Shown piece after piece: positions 45,647 to 57,687 of a DNA stretch of 64,000 nt. Source of the stretch: Boesenbergia rotunda (lineage: Eukaryota > Streptophyta > Magnoliopsida > Zingiberales > Zingiberaceae); assembly GCA_024364735.1 (NCBI GenBank), contig JAGFNQ010000838.1:56009-120008 (forward strand), read 5' to 3'. Under the pieces are notes generated by a model. It ran no database searches. It saw only the letters and a list, made by a program, of their open reading frames with translations, and had not been told where the DNA came from. The translations under genes were made by a program, and so were the position numbers. The number at the start of each line of letters is the position of its first letter. The first letter of the stretch is position 1.

Positions 45647-47384
45647 TCAATCCTGAATAGGAGGGTCGTCAGACTGTATCGGGTCATACGATGTGTCATC
45701 GACAGGAAGAAAGCTCCCCGGAGCAGTGCTGCTAGATGGCTGAAAACTCGGGAAGGTCTGCTGTGGCTGATGACCAGCCATCCAGGTACGCCATTCAGCG
45801 AACATCGCCTCCGGCTGGGTATGCATGGCAGACTGAAACGCCTCCTGACCGGCATGCAATCCAGAGATCTCGGACCAAACCTCAGTCTGAAACGCCTCCT
45901 GACTGGTACGTATCTGAGAAACCTCGGAGCTGATCTCCTACCGCCAGAGCGCTGACACATGAATCTCATGCTGCATAGTCTGCTCCAGCTCCGCGATCTT
46001 CCATCGGAGATCAGGGGTCGCTTTATACTCGTCCTCAGCTGCTGCGGGCGCCTCATGATGTCCAGCTGGTGTCGTTGGAACCTGTATGTGTGCCGCCCGT
46101 GGTAGCTCCCCTAAGCCCCTTCCATCCTTCCACTGAAGGCCTTGAGGTCCGACAATAATGCCAAACTTGGCAAATGCACGTTTACCGAGTCTGCAATCTT
46201 GCCGAACCATCGACACAGTCCTGCACTTGGACACGTCGATACCGGCTGACTGAAGGTAGTCAGTGATAATGTGTCCAAAAGGCATGTAAACTGTACGCCG
46301 GCTGGGCTCTCTGTAGTAGATAATGGACTCAAAGATACTCTCCATGATATCAAAGTCCAACTGACGATGCATCCCATAGAGCATCAGACAGTGGAAAGGG
46401 CGGATCTCAGCAAGGGGTTTTGAGGTAATGGGTAAAATACAGTTGGTGATAATCTTAAAGAGGATATAATCAGCTGGGGATAGTCAGAGAGCAGCAAAAG
46501 TGGGAAAGTCACTGGCAAGCTCATCGAGACCATCCGGCCTGGGGTGGTCGAAAAAGTAGTCGTAGATAGAATCAGAGGCGACTCCCACAAATGGAACAGG
46601 AAAAGGAGCTGGAATGGTAGGGAAGAGAGGATAGATATTGGGCGATCAACGAAAGCCCAAATACTCAGTGAAACTATTGTAAGTAAAATCTATGTTTGTT
46701 TTGTCTACTCTGGTAGTATAAGAATGAGTGCCAATAGTGGGAAAAAGATTGTTATAGAATTCGGATACCAAATCGACATTGACCTCACGTTCAAGAAACA
46801 AGAAGGATTCCATATTATAGAACTCTATAATCTGTTTAACCAAGGGACAATTTTCGTACACAAAGGTTTTTGTCCACGGTTCGACAGGATAGAAGTTTGA
46901 AGGAGGTGTTGAGGAATTTTTGTTCGAAATAGGCACTAAGAAATCGAGGACTACTCGAAGGTGTGTGTCTACGAGAGGGTGTAGAGGACGAAGGACCTTT
47001 TCCCTTTGAGGTCCCCTCAGCAGGTTCTTTCCCTTTGGAAGATTTTCCTAAGGGTTGGAATAGGCCACGACATTTGAATGGATCAAATGAAGTTAAGGCA
47101 TACCCACAAAAATTTTGATCACATGAAAATAAGGTCACAGTAGAAAGATGGAATGGATCAAGTGAACACAAAAATTTGTAAGGTAAGGTTTGGTCAGTGA
47201 AAATTTTGATCAGTGAGGTTTGATCAATAATCAAGTGAAAATAAGGTTTGGTCAGTGAGGTTTAGGTCACCGCAAGGTCACGGCAAACACATCACAAGAA
47301 GGAAAAACATGGTTAGCACAAAAACATGACTTATGAAGTAATCAGCAAGGTAAAATCGAAAAAAAATGCTTACTTAGGTGCCAT
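45647..47384 (-). pseudogene. Element F extra ORF (ORF3), homologue of that in C
   Basis: Same layout as ORF3 of C: possible AUG exon ATGGCACCTAA (47384-47374), donor GTAAGC, intron-like gap of about 326 bp, acceptor CCCTTAG, then KSSKGKEPAEG, Ser-rich stretch, NVDLVSEFYNNL, DFTYNSFTEYLG, ADYILFKIITNCILPITSKP, MLYGMHRQLDFDIMES, VRQDCRLGKRAFAK and end SDDPPIQD. The part corresponding to the C stop at 13087 is open here. Breaks: one base too many after the acceptor, frame changes near 46650 and 46850, and TAG at about 45944 in WR-stop-EISSEV, at the same place as in C. Function unknown. Confidence 0.72.
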
Positions 47385-48570
47385 GTTGGCTGGAGAAGGT
47401 CTTGACAGCTTGAAGAAGAGAGAAACTTGCAGATCTTCACAAGAGCTTGCGTAAGAGATGAGAACCTCAGCTGAGTTGTCTGAGAAACACGCTCAGATCT
47501 AGTTGAGAGAACTCACGAGTGGAAACCTCAAAGACTACTCACTCTCAAAGGGCTCGCAGGTGAAGAAGAGTTCTCACGCAGGCAAGGGAAGAAGAGGAAG
47601 ATGAGGTGATTTCGGCTAGGGTTGGAGATGAAGTGGTAGAGAGATTTAGGTGATTTAATGGGTTGGTGGACCGATCCACCAACCGAAGTTAATGCGGTAG
47701 ATCGGATCCACCGTTCGATCCAGGGGTACCCAGACTGATCAGGGAAACTCCTGATCGGTCTGGCTGGGATCTGATCGGTTCGGTGACTGATCAGGGATGT
47801 CCCTGATCGGTCTGTGGATCGATCAAGGATCGAACAGAAGGTTCTGTGAACCCATTGATCGATCTGTGGACCGATCAGGCCACACCTGATCGGTCGGTGG
47901 ACCGATCAGGTCGAAGACAGAAGGATTTCTCGCAGAATTGCTTGATCGATCACCGTGACCGATCAGGCCAACTCCTGATCGGTCCGGTGATCGATCAGGG
48001 AGGTCCCTGATCGGTCTGCGGATCGATCAAGGATCGAACAGAATAGGACAGACTTCTGTAAGCTCACTGATCGGTCGGTGGACCGATCATCCCTACGCCT
48101 GATCGATCTGTAGACCGATCAGATATCAGAATCTTTCTGATACGTTACAGAAATCGTAGTTTCAGACCTCCTTTCAAGTTCTGATACGATCAGATGTAAG
48201 TTTATTGATCCTCGAGGTGTTCTCCTGACTAGAGTTGATCCCCTAATAGGAATCAAGAATCCTTATGAGTTTAACAACTTCGTGACAGGTTTATTATCAG
48301 ATTTTATTCCTCCATTAAGTCCTAAACTCAATCACTAGCAACAAATTACAACTACTCTCTTTCCAAGTAGATTGAAGATTAAACATGACATACATAGCAA
48401 AGAAAAATGAGAGGAAACAGTTGATGAAAATACACTAGACTATGTCAGGGAGGCAACATCATAGAATCTTCATTCAATCCTTAACTATACTATTCATGAT
48501 TAAAAATTACTGGCCAAGGACTTATATCATTATAAAAGCTAAAACAATGGGGATCATAAAATTTAATTGA
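47385..48570 (-). other. Region between gag and ORF3 of element F
   Basis: About 1.2 kb. 47660-48125 holds at least eight GATCGGTC-type palindromes, as at 14280-14690 in C. There is no trace of integrase, RT or RNase H. Confidence 0.8.
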
Positions 48571-49185
48571 AATTTTCCATTCATGGTCATGTGTTTGGAG
48601 CACCTACTATCAAGAACCCATAGATGCTCCCCCTCAATCAATGCTATACTACCCGAAAGATAGAGGTTTTAGGTACCCAAATTTTGGGGCCTAATGCATC
48701 TACAATGAAGGCCTTGGGCACCCATGCCTTAGTCATTTACTTCTTGCGTCCATGAACCCTAGAATCATTTGGTGATCTAATATGAATTCTAGACATTAAT
48801 GACACAAAGGTTGGTTCTTTAGGTCGGTAACCTATACCGGCCTTGTTGTAAACCGCTCTTTGTGAATTAAGGATCATATCTAAAGTTTTGGAGCTAGTTG
48901 AAAATTTTTCAAGAATATTCTTGAGGTTTTCAACTTCGCTCTTCAAGTCCTTATTTTCATCCTTAAGAATCTTAACATGCAAGTCATCAATATCATGATC
49001 CTTAGGTGTTTTCAATTGTTCTATTTCTAATTTTAAAGCCTTCACATTATTCTTAGATTTTTTAAGCATGTTTGTCAAGCAAGCTATTGTTCTATAGCAT
49101 TTATCTAATTCGGGAGAAATTACCCCTTCATCATCCGAAGATGATGAAGCCGCGGTTGAGGAGTCACTCGATTCGTCACTACTTT
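48571..49185 (-). pseudogene. gag: Element F gag C-terminus and protease start
   Basis: Gag tail on the far side of CACTA element M: SSDESSDSSTAASSSDDEG, CYRTIACLTNMLKKSKNNVK, the coiled-coil-like LKSEVENLKNILEKF, RAVYNKAGIGYRPKEPTFVS. It is followed past frame changes by VPKTSIFR and a protease start LDSRCSKHMT in which DSG has become DSR. The sequence then leaves the pol frame, nearly where A does. Confidence 0.88.
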
Positions 49186-49440
49186 CACTACAAGAATTTT
49201 TGGATTCAACAACACCTAATAAACAACGGTTTTTTGAAAAACCGTTGTCTTTTTTTATTTAACAATGGTTTTTTTCCAAAACTGTTGATGTTGAAAAAAT
49301 TTTTGCGGAAAAAGACAACGGTTGTTAAAAAATCGTTGTCTTATGTATGTCAAAGACAACGGTTTTTTAAAAACCATTGTCTATTGGGTTGGTTACGACA
49401 ACAGTTTTTAAATAACCGTTGTCTATTGGTGTTGCTTACG

Positions 49441-49946
49441 TTGTAATACACAACAGCGAGCGAGCGAATAAAATAGAATATATATTTAAAATACCTCTTC
49501 TCACCCTCCGTGCCCTAAAATCCCTCACCCGACCGAACCTTTTCTCCTCCACCTCCTTTGCTTTCCCCCTCGTTTTTTTCCCTCTCGCCCGACGCCGCCA
49601 GGCCCTAGCTCCAACGCCGCCCTCTTCTCCGGCCACGAGCGAGAGAACCATCTCTCGGGTGAGCACATCTCCTCCTTCCTTGCTGTTCATCGATCGTCGC
49701 GAGCGCAAGCCATCATTGTCGGCCTCCACCACACCTGCACGATCCTCTGCACCCTCCTCGACCCATCGCTGAGCCGATGCTATCCATGTGGGAGTAGTGG
49801 ATCACATCTCCCGTTTCTCTGCGTTTCGGTGTCGCAAGCTCCTTGCGGATCCCTACTCTACATGAGCGAGTTGCCTACTCTTCTTCCCATGCCTTTCTCG
49901 TACGCCTGTGCCCTAGCCCTCGCCGACTCTTCTTCGCGCCCGTGGC
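49441..49946 (+). other. GC/CT-rich stretch before the CCT8 fragment
   Basis: Looks like a 5' leader or first exon of a captured plant gene (CCTCACCCGACCGAACC, CTCCTCCACC). Short ORFs on both strands carry no motif I know. It may be the leader of the CCT8 copy or a fifth donor. Confidence 0.4.
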
Positions 49947-50097
49947 ATGATGCCGTTTGGGTTGCCGGCTTATGGCATTCAGGCGATGCTCAAGGAAGGG
50001 CACAAGCACCTCTTTGGTCTCGATGAGGTCATGCTCAAGAACATCGACGCATGCAAGCAGCTCTCTGACATTACACGCACTTCGCTCGACCCCAACG
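49947..50097 (+). pseudogene. CCT8: Captured exon 1 of CCT8 (chaperonin subunit theta)
   Basis: Translation MMPFGLPAYGIQAMLKEGHK continues with a stretch ending DITRTSLDPNG. It matches the start of plant T-complex protein 1 subunit theta (YGIQ-MLKEGHKHL-GLDEA-LKNI, TRTSLGPNG), with Asp for Gly near the nucleotide-binding SLGPNG. It ends at a splice donor (GTTTGT). In the plant CCT8 serves the cytosolic TRiC folding complex; this piece is one exon only. Confidence 0.8.
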
Positions 50098-50418
50098 GTT
50101 TGTCTATCCAAAGATCTTTCTTTCAAGCTAAAAGTGTCGATCCCATTTATTAACGCCAGTTATCTATAAGAATGTCAGATATTTGTGGTTGATTCATTCT
50201 TAAAATCATATCCAAGTGATCTGACAGTTTCAATGGTTATTACTTCTGCTCCAATGCCCTACAAAGAATGATTTTTGAAACTGGGTGTAGCTTTGACACT
50301 TTTACATATATTGAACTGCTGAGTTGCAGGTCATTTGATTGTCATATTTGTCTGATGTCTTTCAATGTTGCATTTAATATACTATTAGCCTTAACATTTA
50401 TCTTCAGCTTTGTGGCAG

Positions 50419-52276
50419 GGCTATGGCTGAGCTCCGTGTTCTAAGACTGTTTGGCAATCCTCTCGAATTTCTTCCAGATTTTTTACCCTTGCACAACCTT
50501 CGTCATTTATCATTAGCAAATATAAGGATTGAGGCAATTGATAATCTTAAATCAGTTAACGTGCATATAGAGGTGATGTGATGCTATAATTTTCATTTAT
50601 CTTTGCTCATGCTCTGTTTACCATTGCAACCTTCTTCATGATTATAGACAGAAAACAACTCCGATTTTGCTGCATCAAAGCATAAACTCAGTGAATTCTT
50701 CTCCCTTATTTTCCGATTCTCTTCATGCCATCATCCTTTGTTGGCATCTGCGTTAGCTAAAATCATGCAAGACACAACAATTGTGTTGCAATTAGTAAAG
50801 AAGAGAATGCCATAAGACAGTTGATAAGTATGATAAGTAGTGATGACCGTCATGTGGTAAGTTGTTACTAGGATATTGGTATAGGATGTACTAATTATCT
50901 ATTGCCATACAAGAAATTTTCCAAACATGTACTATATGTTGCAGGTTGAACAAGCATGTTTTGCCCTCTCGTCGCTGGCTTCTGATGTTTCTTTGGCAAT
51001 GCAATTGATTAAGTCTGATATTATGCAACCCATTGAATCACTTTTGAAATCAGTTGACCAAGAAGAATTGATCTCTGTACTGCAAGTTCTGGTCACACTA
51101 GCATTTGTATCTGATAATGTAGCTCAAAAGATTCTGACCAAGGATGTACTCAAATCTCTTAAAGCACTTTATGCACATAAGAACACAAAGGTAAGGCTAG
51201 CCACTGTACACTAATTTTTAATCTATCCATGCCAATTTGAGGGAAATAAATTGCTATTCTCACATTATTTAGGTGCAACGACTATCATTATTGGCTGTTG
51301 GCAATTTAGCTTTCTGTTTTGAAAATCGTTGAATTCTATCTCAATCTGAAAGTCTGCGAGATCTTCTTTTACGCCTCATGGCTACATCTGTGCCACGGGT
51401 AAACAAGGCTGCTGCTCGTGCTTTGGACATTCTTGGTACACCATTTTGTCCTTTGCAGCTGATTGTCATTTATGATATGTATATTTAAATGACCCGTATG
51501 TATCTGATTCAACTATCACAATCTAATTATATTAAACTCAGGTGAAAATGAAAACCTGCGACGGGCAATAAAAGGAAGACCTGTTGGGAAGCAAGGTCTG
51601 CGTATTCTATCCATGGACGGTGGTGGTGGTATGAAGGGACTAGCAACAGTTCAGATGCTTAAACAAATTGAGCAAGGAACTGGAAAGCGTATTCACGAAA
51701 TTTTTGACTTGATTTGTGGGGCATCAACTGGTGGTATGCTTGCTGTAGCTCTTGAATTAAACTGATGACCCTAGAACAATGTGAAGATATATATATGGAG
51801 CTCGGTATAATGTTTGGACTTTGCAAAGTACCATGATCATTGTTTTTTATTATGCCAAATAGTTAATTGTTTTTCGTGCTCTCATTTCTCAGGAAAACTT
51901 GTCTTTGCCAAACCTGTTCCTAAGGATAATGAAGCTGCATCTTGGAGGGAGAAGCTTGATCAGCTTTTCAAGAGTTCATCACAAAGCTTTAGAGTAGTTG
52001 TACATGGGTCCAAAGTATGAAATTAGAAGTTCTTATTTCTATATTTCTATCAGTTTAGATAGCATGGATATAGACTAATATTACTTACATCAATAATTCA
52101 AAATTTACTTACAGTATAGTGCCGATCAATTTGAAAGATTGTTGAAAGAGATGTGTGCTGATGAAGAAGGTGACCTCTTAATTTAATCTGCTGTGAAGAA
52201 TATTCCAAAAGTTGTTGTAATGTCTACACTAGTTAGCGTAACACCTGCTCAACCATTTGTATTTCAAAATTATCAG
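50419..52276 (+). pseudogene. Captured exons of phospholipase A I (LRR-ARM-patatin type)
   Basis: Seven exons with introns kept, about: 50419-50572 (LRR: ELRVLRLFGNPLEFLP), 50648-50856 (KHKLSEFFSLIFRFSSCHHP), 50945-51190 (VEQACFALSSLASDVSLAMQ), 51273-51435 (LSLLAVGNLAFCFENR, RVNKAAARALDILG), 51542-51804 (LRILSMDGGGGMKGLATV and the lipase serine box GASTGGMLAVAL), 51893-52014 (KLVFAKPVPKDNEAASWREK), 52115-52276 (SADQFERLLKEMCADEEGD). It fits the plant patatin-like phospholipase A I, which acts on membrane lipids. Breaks: frameshift in exon 2, TGA in exon 4, an extra Gly codon in the DGGGxK box, frame loss after AVAL, TAA in the last exon. The catalytic Asp part is missing. Confidence 0.85.
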
Positions 52277-52334
52277 GTTTGTGTACTTCTAGTGTGATCT
52301 TCACCCATTCCTATGCATGACTAGGTGTTAAATC

Positions 52335-52685
52335 TTGCAAATGGCATTAGCAACCCATCCTTCAGCAGCACTGAGTTTGATCGAAGATGATTCACTTCAA
52401 CTTCTCTTTCATATGGTTGCAAATGGTTCATTGAATGTATTTGCCCAATTCAGTGATGGGCTTGTTCCTCTGCATACAATTCAACTTCATCGACATGCAA
52501 TGCAGGTTTTATTTTTTGCACATGCATTGTGTAGGGTTTAAGATAGTCAACTAAGATCTTTAATTTGCATATCTTTATGTTAGTCACTTAGTCTTTCATG
52601 TTGTTTCTCTTGCGTACAGATTCTTGGCCTTCTTCTTGCTAATGATAATGGAAGCACTGCAAAGTATATACTCAAGCATCACTTG
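52335..52685 (+). pseudogene. Captured exons, probably of a BEACH-domain (SPIRRIG-like) protein
   Basis: Two exons: 52335-52506 (MALATHPSAALSLIEDDSLQ, LLFHMVANGSLNVF, VPLHTIQLHRHAMQ) and 52620-52685 (ILGLLLANDNGSTAKYILKH). They join in frame as HAMQ-ILGLLL and read like the helical repeat region of large plant BEACH proteins, though the family name rests on memory and is uncertain. No stop is seen in either exon. Confidence 0.55.
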
Positions 52686-53278
52686 GTAATGTAGTTGTTT
52701 ATTTTTTTGATGATGCAAAGTGATAACATGATAATCTCAGACCGGCTAAACGGAGTACTCACATATACAAAGTATAGCAATGAAATTTTGTATCTGGTTC
52801 ATGGTTAATAAATTCAGCTGCAATAGGATAATAGGACAATCATCATACAATAGATTGGTCTCCTTCCAAAAACTTGAGCTGTTTGGAAGGAGACCAATCT
52901 ATATTTATATTGTTAAAAGAAACACAATGATCATTCCATTTAAAGAGTTGAAAAGAAATATGATTATGAAGTGGTAAGACATCATTTGAGTTAATGGGAC
53001 TCCACTCTCATTGTCGGCCTCCGTTTAAGTGACTATTGACTTTGAAGAAGGAAGCTTCACGAATTGTTTCTGAAAAAGGTTTAGTGCATTTTGGAAAGGA
53101 AATTTGGTGACAATTGCTCACCGCTTACCATATTCTTCAATAAGTTTTTATGCCTATGAGCAATAGAAGAATGTAAGTTGAAAATTTCAGTAGATAAGTA
53201 TGACAATATTCTATGGCATCATCAACTTTTTTTTTTGTTTCTCTAAATTATTATCATTATTATTTCAGTTATTGCAAA
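52686..53278 (+). other. Intron-like spacer in element M
   Basis: AT-rich, no coding match. An inverted pair at about 52851-52905 (ATAGATTGGTCTCCTTCCAA and its complement) could fold into a hairpin. Confidence 0.6.
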
Positions 53279-53778
53279 TGATTCCTGGGTTAGATAAGCA
53301 TAGAGATAATGTAGCAGTAGATGTTTGTGTAAGATTGTTTGCTGGTGGTTTATCCGGAATAACAGCTGCTTCACTTATATATCCACTGGATCTTGTGAGG
53401 ACACGTCTCGCAACTTAGGTAATACCATGATATATGTGAATGAGTAGAATCAGTATTCTAACTTTTACTCTTCATAGGCAACAAAATCATAGTTGAAGTT
53501 CTTAATTTTGGCATATTCAAAGATACAGAACATATAGGTGTTGTATTTAGTTATCATTTGGTTTTGTATTAACTATCTTTTGGTGGCAGGGTGTTGGACC
53601 TAGCATAGCAATAAGTTTTTCAATTTATGAAACTTTGAGATCCCACTGGCAAGTTGAAAGGTGAGCCTTTGTTTGTGGTTTCTTTCTACTTAAAATATGA
53701 TTTTTATTATATTTTTCTTTTTGTTCTTTGAAATTAGGCCATGTGATTCTCCTATCTTGGTTAGTTTAACTTGTGGAA
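53279..53778 (+). pseudogene. Captured exons of a mitochondrial carrier (SLC25 type)
   Basis: Three exons: 53279-53418 (LLQMIPGLDKHRDN, FAGGLSGITAASLIYPLDLVRTRLAT), 53590-53660 (GVGPSIAISFSIYETLRSHWQ), 53738-53778 (RPCDSPILVSLTCG). PLDLVR is the carrier signature PX[DE]XX[RK]. At the end of the first exon CAG has become TAG. An exon that should sit between the first and second is missing. The intact protein would be an inner-membrane transporter of nucleotide or cofactor type; the substrate cannot be told. Confidence 0.82.
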
Positions 53779-54524
53779 ACCCACATACAACATTTTAGTT
53801 AATGGATTTTTCACACAGATATATATATCAACTTGACTAGCAGCTAACTTGTGGAAAAGTCTCTCTCTGTTGTTAAGTAAACTTTTATATATAGAATCAT
53901 TCTAAACCTAGACGAAATATAAACTCAAAGCAGCTTCATCAGATTTTAATTTTTGTCATCTTATTTCATAGGATAATAATAGCAATAGTAGTAGTAGTAT
54001 AAGAAAAAGAAGCAGCAGTAGTAGTTCAAATAATAATATGATAACTGGTTCTACAAGAGGATTGTTGTATGTGCTGGGTAGAGATCATTCTTGGAATTAC
54101 TTTGTTGTTGATACAACACCCATGTCTTGCATGTTCTTCCACTATTTTTAGTTGTGAATGCTCATTTTATATTTCTATTTGTTGTGACAATTCATATTCA
54201 AGGGAAGGAATCAGCTTATGGTGTAAAGCTAAGGGTCGCGACTGTCTTCATCTGGTTGACTGCACTTGGATGAAGCTAGCTACTGGGGATATTTTGATGA
54301 TATTTATCTTAGTTTCTGATTCTTGATGTATATGATATTTTGATGATGTTATCTCATGGACTAATACTGGGAATATCATGATGTATGATATTTGCGGAGT
54401 ATGATGTATAATATTTGATGATATTTTGATGTATATATGATAGTTTGAAGTGTGTTTGTTCAATATTGTTTAATTATTTAAATAATTTAATTTTTAAATG
54501 GTATTTGTTGTAAATTGTTGCTGC
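53779..54524 (+). other. Non-coding part of element M
   Basis: No exon recognised. Contains an AGT/AGC microsatellite near 53985-54030 and ATGATATTTTGATG repeats at 54290-54440. An 85-codon ORF at 54069 has no known motif. Confidence 0.65.
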
Positions 54525-54800
54525 CTCAACCAAAAGACAATGATTTTTATTTGTTGTCAAACTATTGTTTAAATCACACACAAATAACGGTTTAATACTA
54601 TTGTTAACCTGTTGTCCATCACATTAAAAGACAACGGTGAAAACCCATTGCTATATTGTTGTTATTGACTATAAACGACAACGGTTTGTAACTGTTGATG
54701 TTGAGCACCCCTTTTAACAACATGACCTTTAACAACAGTGTTTTTAGCCTACGACAACGATGAACGTACGTTGTTAATTAGCATTTTTCTACTAGTGTTT

Positions 54801-55563
54801 CTTCATTTGGTACCTCTAGTGCCATGAAAGTCATGTGACATGTGTTCTTCTCCTCCTCCTTTTCCTTCTTCTTCTCTTTCCTCTGCTTTCTTCTATCGCC
54901 TACCACAAAAGCCACACCCTTCTCCTTTGGGCTTTGGTTAGCGATCTCATGTAGTTCCATTTCATAAATAAATCTTCTAACTTATCAATTGACAAATCAT
55001 TGGATACCTTGTAGGCATCCACCATGAATGACCACAAGACATTCCTTGGAAAGACTTTTAGAACATACTTCACAAGGTCGCGATTCTCGACCTTCTCATC
55101 AATGGAGTGTAGGCCGTTGAGTATCTCTTTGTAACGACCATGGAATTCACATACCGTCTCGGACTCCTTCATGGTGAGATTTTGTAGTTGGTTGAGGAAA
55201 ACATCCCTCTTGGCTATCCTTGAGTCCTGGGTGCCCTCATGGAGTTCGATAAGCTTATTCCGAAGGTCCTTGGCGCTTGTGAAGGAACCAACTTTTATCA
55301 ATTGGTCCTTGGTCATCCCGCACTGCAAGGTGACCACCGCTTTCGCATCGGCTTCTCCTTTGTAAGTTTGCTCAGCCGACCATCGTGAGGAGTCAAGCTC
55401 CTTTCCCTCAGCGTCATTCGGAGGGGTGAACCCCTCCTTTACCGAGAGCCACATACCTATGTCCGTCTTGAGATAATACTCCATGCGTGATCTCCAATAT
55501 TGGAAATCTGCCCCGTCGAAAAAGGGAGGTCGGTTGGTGCTAAATCCTTCTCTCAAAGCCATC
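54801..55563 (-). pseudogene. gag: Element F gag, N-terminal part without zinc knuckle
   Basis: Starts MALREGFSTNRPPFFDGADF. UBN2-type region intact over about 210 residues (LIKVGSFTSAKDLRNKL, ENRDLVKYVLKVFPRN, VDAYKVSNDLSIDKLEDLF), then a one-base frame change near 54965 and MELHEIANQSPKEKGVAFVV with a Lys/Glu-rich stretch, where C has its CCHC knuckle. CACTA element M interrupts after MALEVPNEE. The other half is at 48571-49185. Confidence 0.92.
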
Positions 55564-55608
55564 GTTGTTGTAAACTCTCGGGTGTTGATCCGTTGAACTG
55601 AGCTCCTT

Positions 55609-55620
55609 GCTCTGATACCA
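55609..55620 (-). other. Primer binding site of element F
   Basis: - strand TGGTATCAGAGC, two bases from the 5' LTR. Confidence 0.94.
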
Positions 55621-55622
55621 CT

Positions 55623-57687
55623 TGTTGGATCTTGGATGGCTAGAGAGGGGGGGGGGGGTGAATGTAGCCAGACACACATATCACTTGCTCTTTGAAGTTC
55701 CTGCACTTGTGGTTAGTAGCGGAAGAAAATACAGAGAAACAGAAACAGAAGAACAAGCTGAAAAACAAATAGAAAACCACAAACTCTAACACGAGGATGT
55801 ACAAGGTTTGAGGATAACTTGCCCCTACTCCTTGGCATGCCCGTAAGGTGGGCGATCCCTTGATCGTCGGCAGATCAAGCCCCGAAAATTTGGATATCAA
55901 ATGCCTCCTTCTCGGTGGAGAAACCTCTCCACAACAAATCTCAACAGAATGATATGAAATACAACACAGAGACAAACAAAGCTTATAGAGCACAAGCAAG
56001 CGAAGGAGAAATGTTTACAGGCACAACTCACAACCTAGCACAACCTCGGCAAGAGCCTTCACTCAACTCTTCCTTGTCTGCTTGCTGATCGCCTTGCCAC
56101 ACGTTCTCAAATTCTTTCAAGTGCTCAAGTCACAGAGTGTTGCTCAAGTGATTCACAAGTGATCGGTCTTCTCTGAGGCTTCTTCGCTACCCAGCACTTA
56201 AGCCTCTGCCGATCGCCAGGTCACAAGGCGCGCCTCTATAGCTCACCAGTTGCTCACCAACTCATCTGCAACAACCTCAGCTACTCCTGACCTCTTCTAG
56301 ACTCTCTGAACCCTCTTCAGCCAAGCCCAGGTCAGTTCGTCAGCTTCCCATCCATTGCCAGCCCGCGCCAGATGCCCGTTGTAACCTGAGAAGAGAAAAC
56401 AGCCAAACCTGATCAAGGGGAAATCCCCAGTTAACTCTCCTCCATTGTTTGAATCATCCCTGCATTACCTACACACTTAGCAGATGCTTAGCAAATGAAA
56501 TCAAACATGAATCAGAGAAATAACAGATAAAACAGAAGTTATTAGAACGCGATCAGAAGTCTGACAGCGGATTTGAATTAAAGTTATCAGCTACTGATCG
56601 GTCACACTGACCGATCAGGAATGGTGGATCGGTCACACTGACTGATCCATCTCTTTGCTGGGCTTTCAAGCCCCTACCACCAGCCAAAGGCCCTGATCGG
56701 TCACCTGACCGATCAGGTCATGCCCTGATCGGTCTAGTGACCGATCAGGTCACTCCCTGACCGATCAGCAGCCATCTGATCGGTCAGGATGAGGAAAGTC
56801 CGATCTTTGATCGGTCAAATAGATCGATCATTGTTCCTCACAGAGCCAATCTGATCACTCTCTGATCGTTCACCAGAACGATCAGAAACCAAGCAGAAGC
56901 CTTCTGTTCTCTCCCTGATCGTTCACCAGAATGATCAGGAGCCAAACAGAAGCATTCTGTTCTCCCTCAAATCGTTCACCAGAACGATCAGACTTCTCTG
57001 GATCGGTCACCAGACCGATCCACAATAGGGAGTTCGTGCCAACTCCCTGATCGGTCTCCAGACCGATCCAGCTCTGACCAATTCAACCCTAAGTCCAGAG
57101 AACAGGCTCCCTAGACTTCTCTGACTCATTCTGGTCCCGGAGAAAGAGCTCACTTGCCCTTTCCGACCAGAACACTTAATGCTCAGTCCCCCGGACCAAG
57201 ACTTCGTGCCCAGCTTCACTCACCAGGTCTTTGTTCAACCTAGCTTCCCTCACTAGGACCTGACTTCACTCTCCAGGGTTTCAGTCACCCGGCTTCACTC
57301 ACCGGGATTTTCATCACCTGGCTTCACTCACCAGGACCCAGCTTCACTCACCGGAATTTCCATCACCTGGCTTCACTCACGAGGACCCGGCTTCACTCAC
57401 CGGGGTTTCAGTCACCTGACTTCACTCACCAGGACCCGGCTTCACTCACCGGGATTTTCATCACCTGGCTTCACTCACCAGAACCCGGCTTCACTCACCG
57501 GGGTTTCAGTCACCTGGCTTCACTCACCAGGACCCGACTTCTTTCACCGTGGTTTCCGTAACCCGGCTTCACTCACCAGGAGTCGTGCCCAGTCCCCGAC
57601 CAGGACTTAAACCCGACTCATCTCATTAACCTAAACTTAAATCGGTGTCAACACCAAAACAACAATCAGGGTCAGACTGCATCAACA
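55623..57687 (-). repeat. 5' LTR of copia element F
   Basis: 2065 bp, + strand TGTTGGATCTTGG to CATCAACA. Same plan as its partner: palindromes at about 56600-57070, hairpins at about 57205-57590. It is shorter than 42974-45234, mainly in the arrays. Confidence 0.94.

Larger units (their letters stand above)
49186..54797 (+). mobile_element. CACTA element M carrying host gene fragments
   Basis: 5612 bp. Ends CACTACAAGAATTTTTGG (left) and, reversed, CACTAGTAGAAAAATGC (right), flanked by TTT on each side (49183-49185 and 54798-54800). Both ends have subterminal repeats of ACAACGGTTTTT/AAAACCGTTGT type (49220-49430 and 54525-54780). It lies inside the gag of F, whose frame continues on both sides. 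It has no transposase. Its interior is made of exons and introns from at least four plant genes, all on the + strand, so it is a non-autonomous gene-capturing CACTA (Pack-CACTA). Confidence 0.93.

Noticed and set aside
49947..53778. A working plant gene or gene fusion
   Set aside because: The exons come from unrelated genes, contain stops and frameshifts, lack key parts, and lie between CACTA ends inside a retrotransposon gag.
53985..54030. Functional meaning of the AGT/AGC microsatellite
   Set aside because: Short, imperfect, in non-coding DNA; nothing beyond slippage is indicated.
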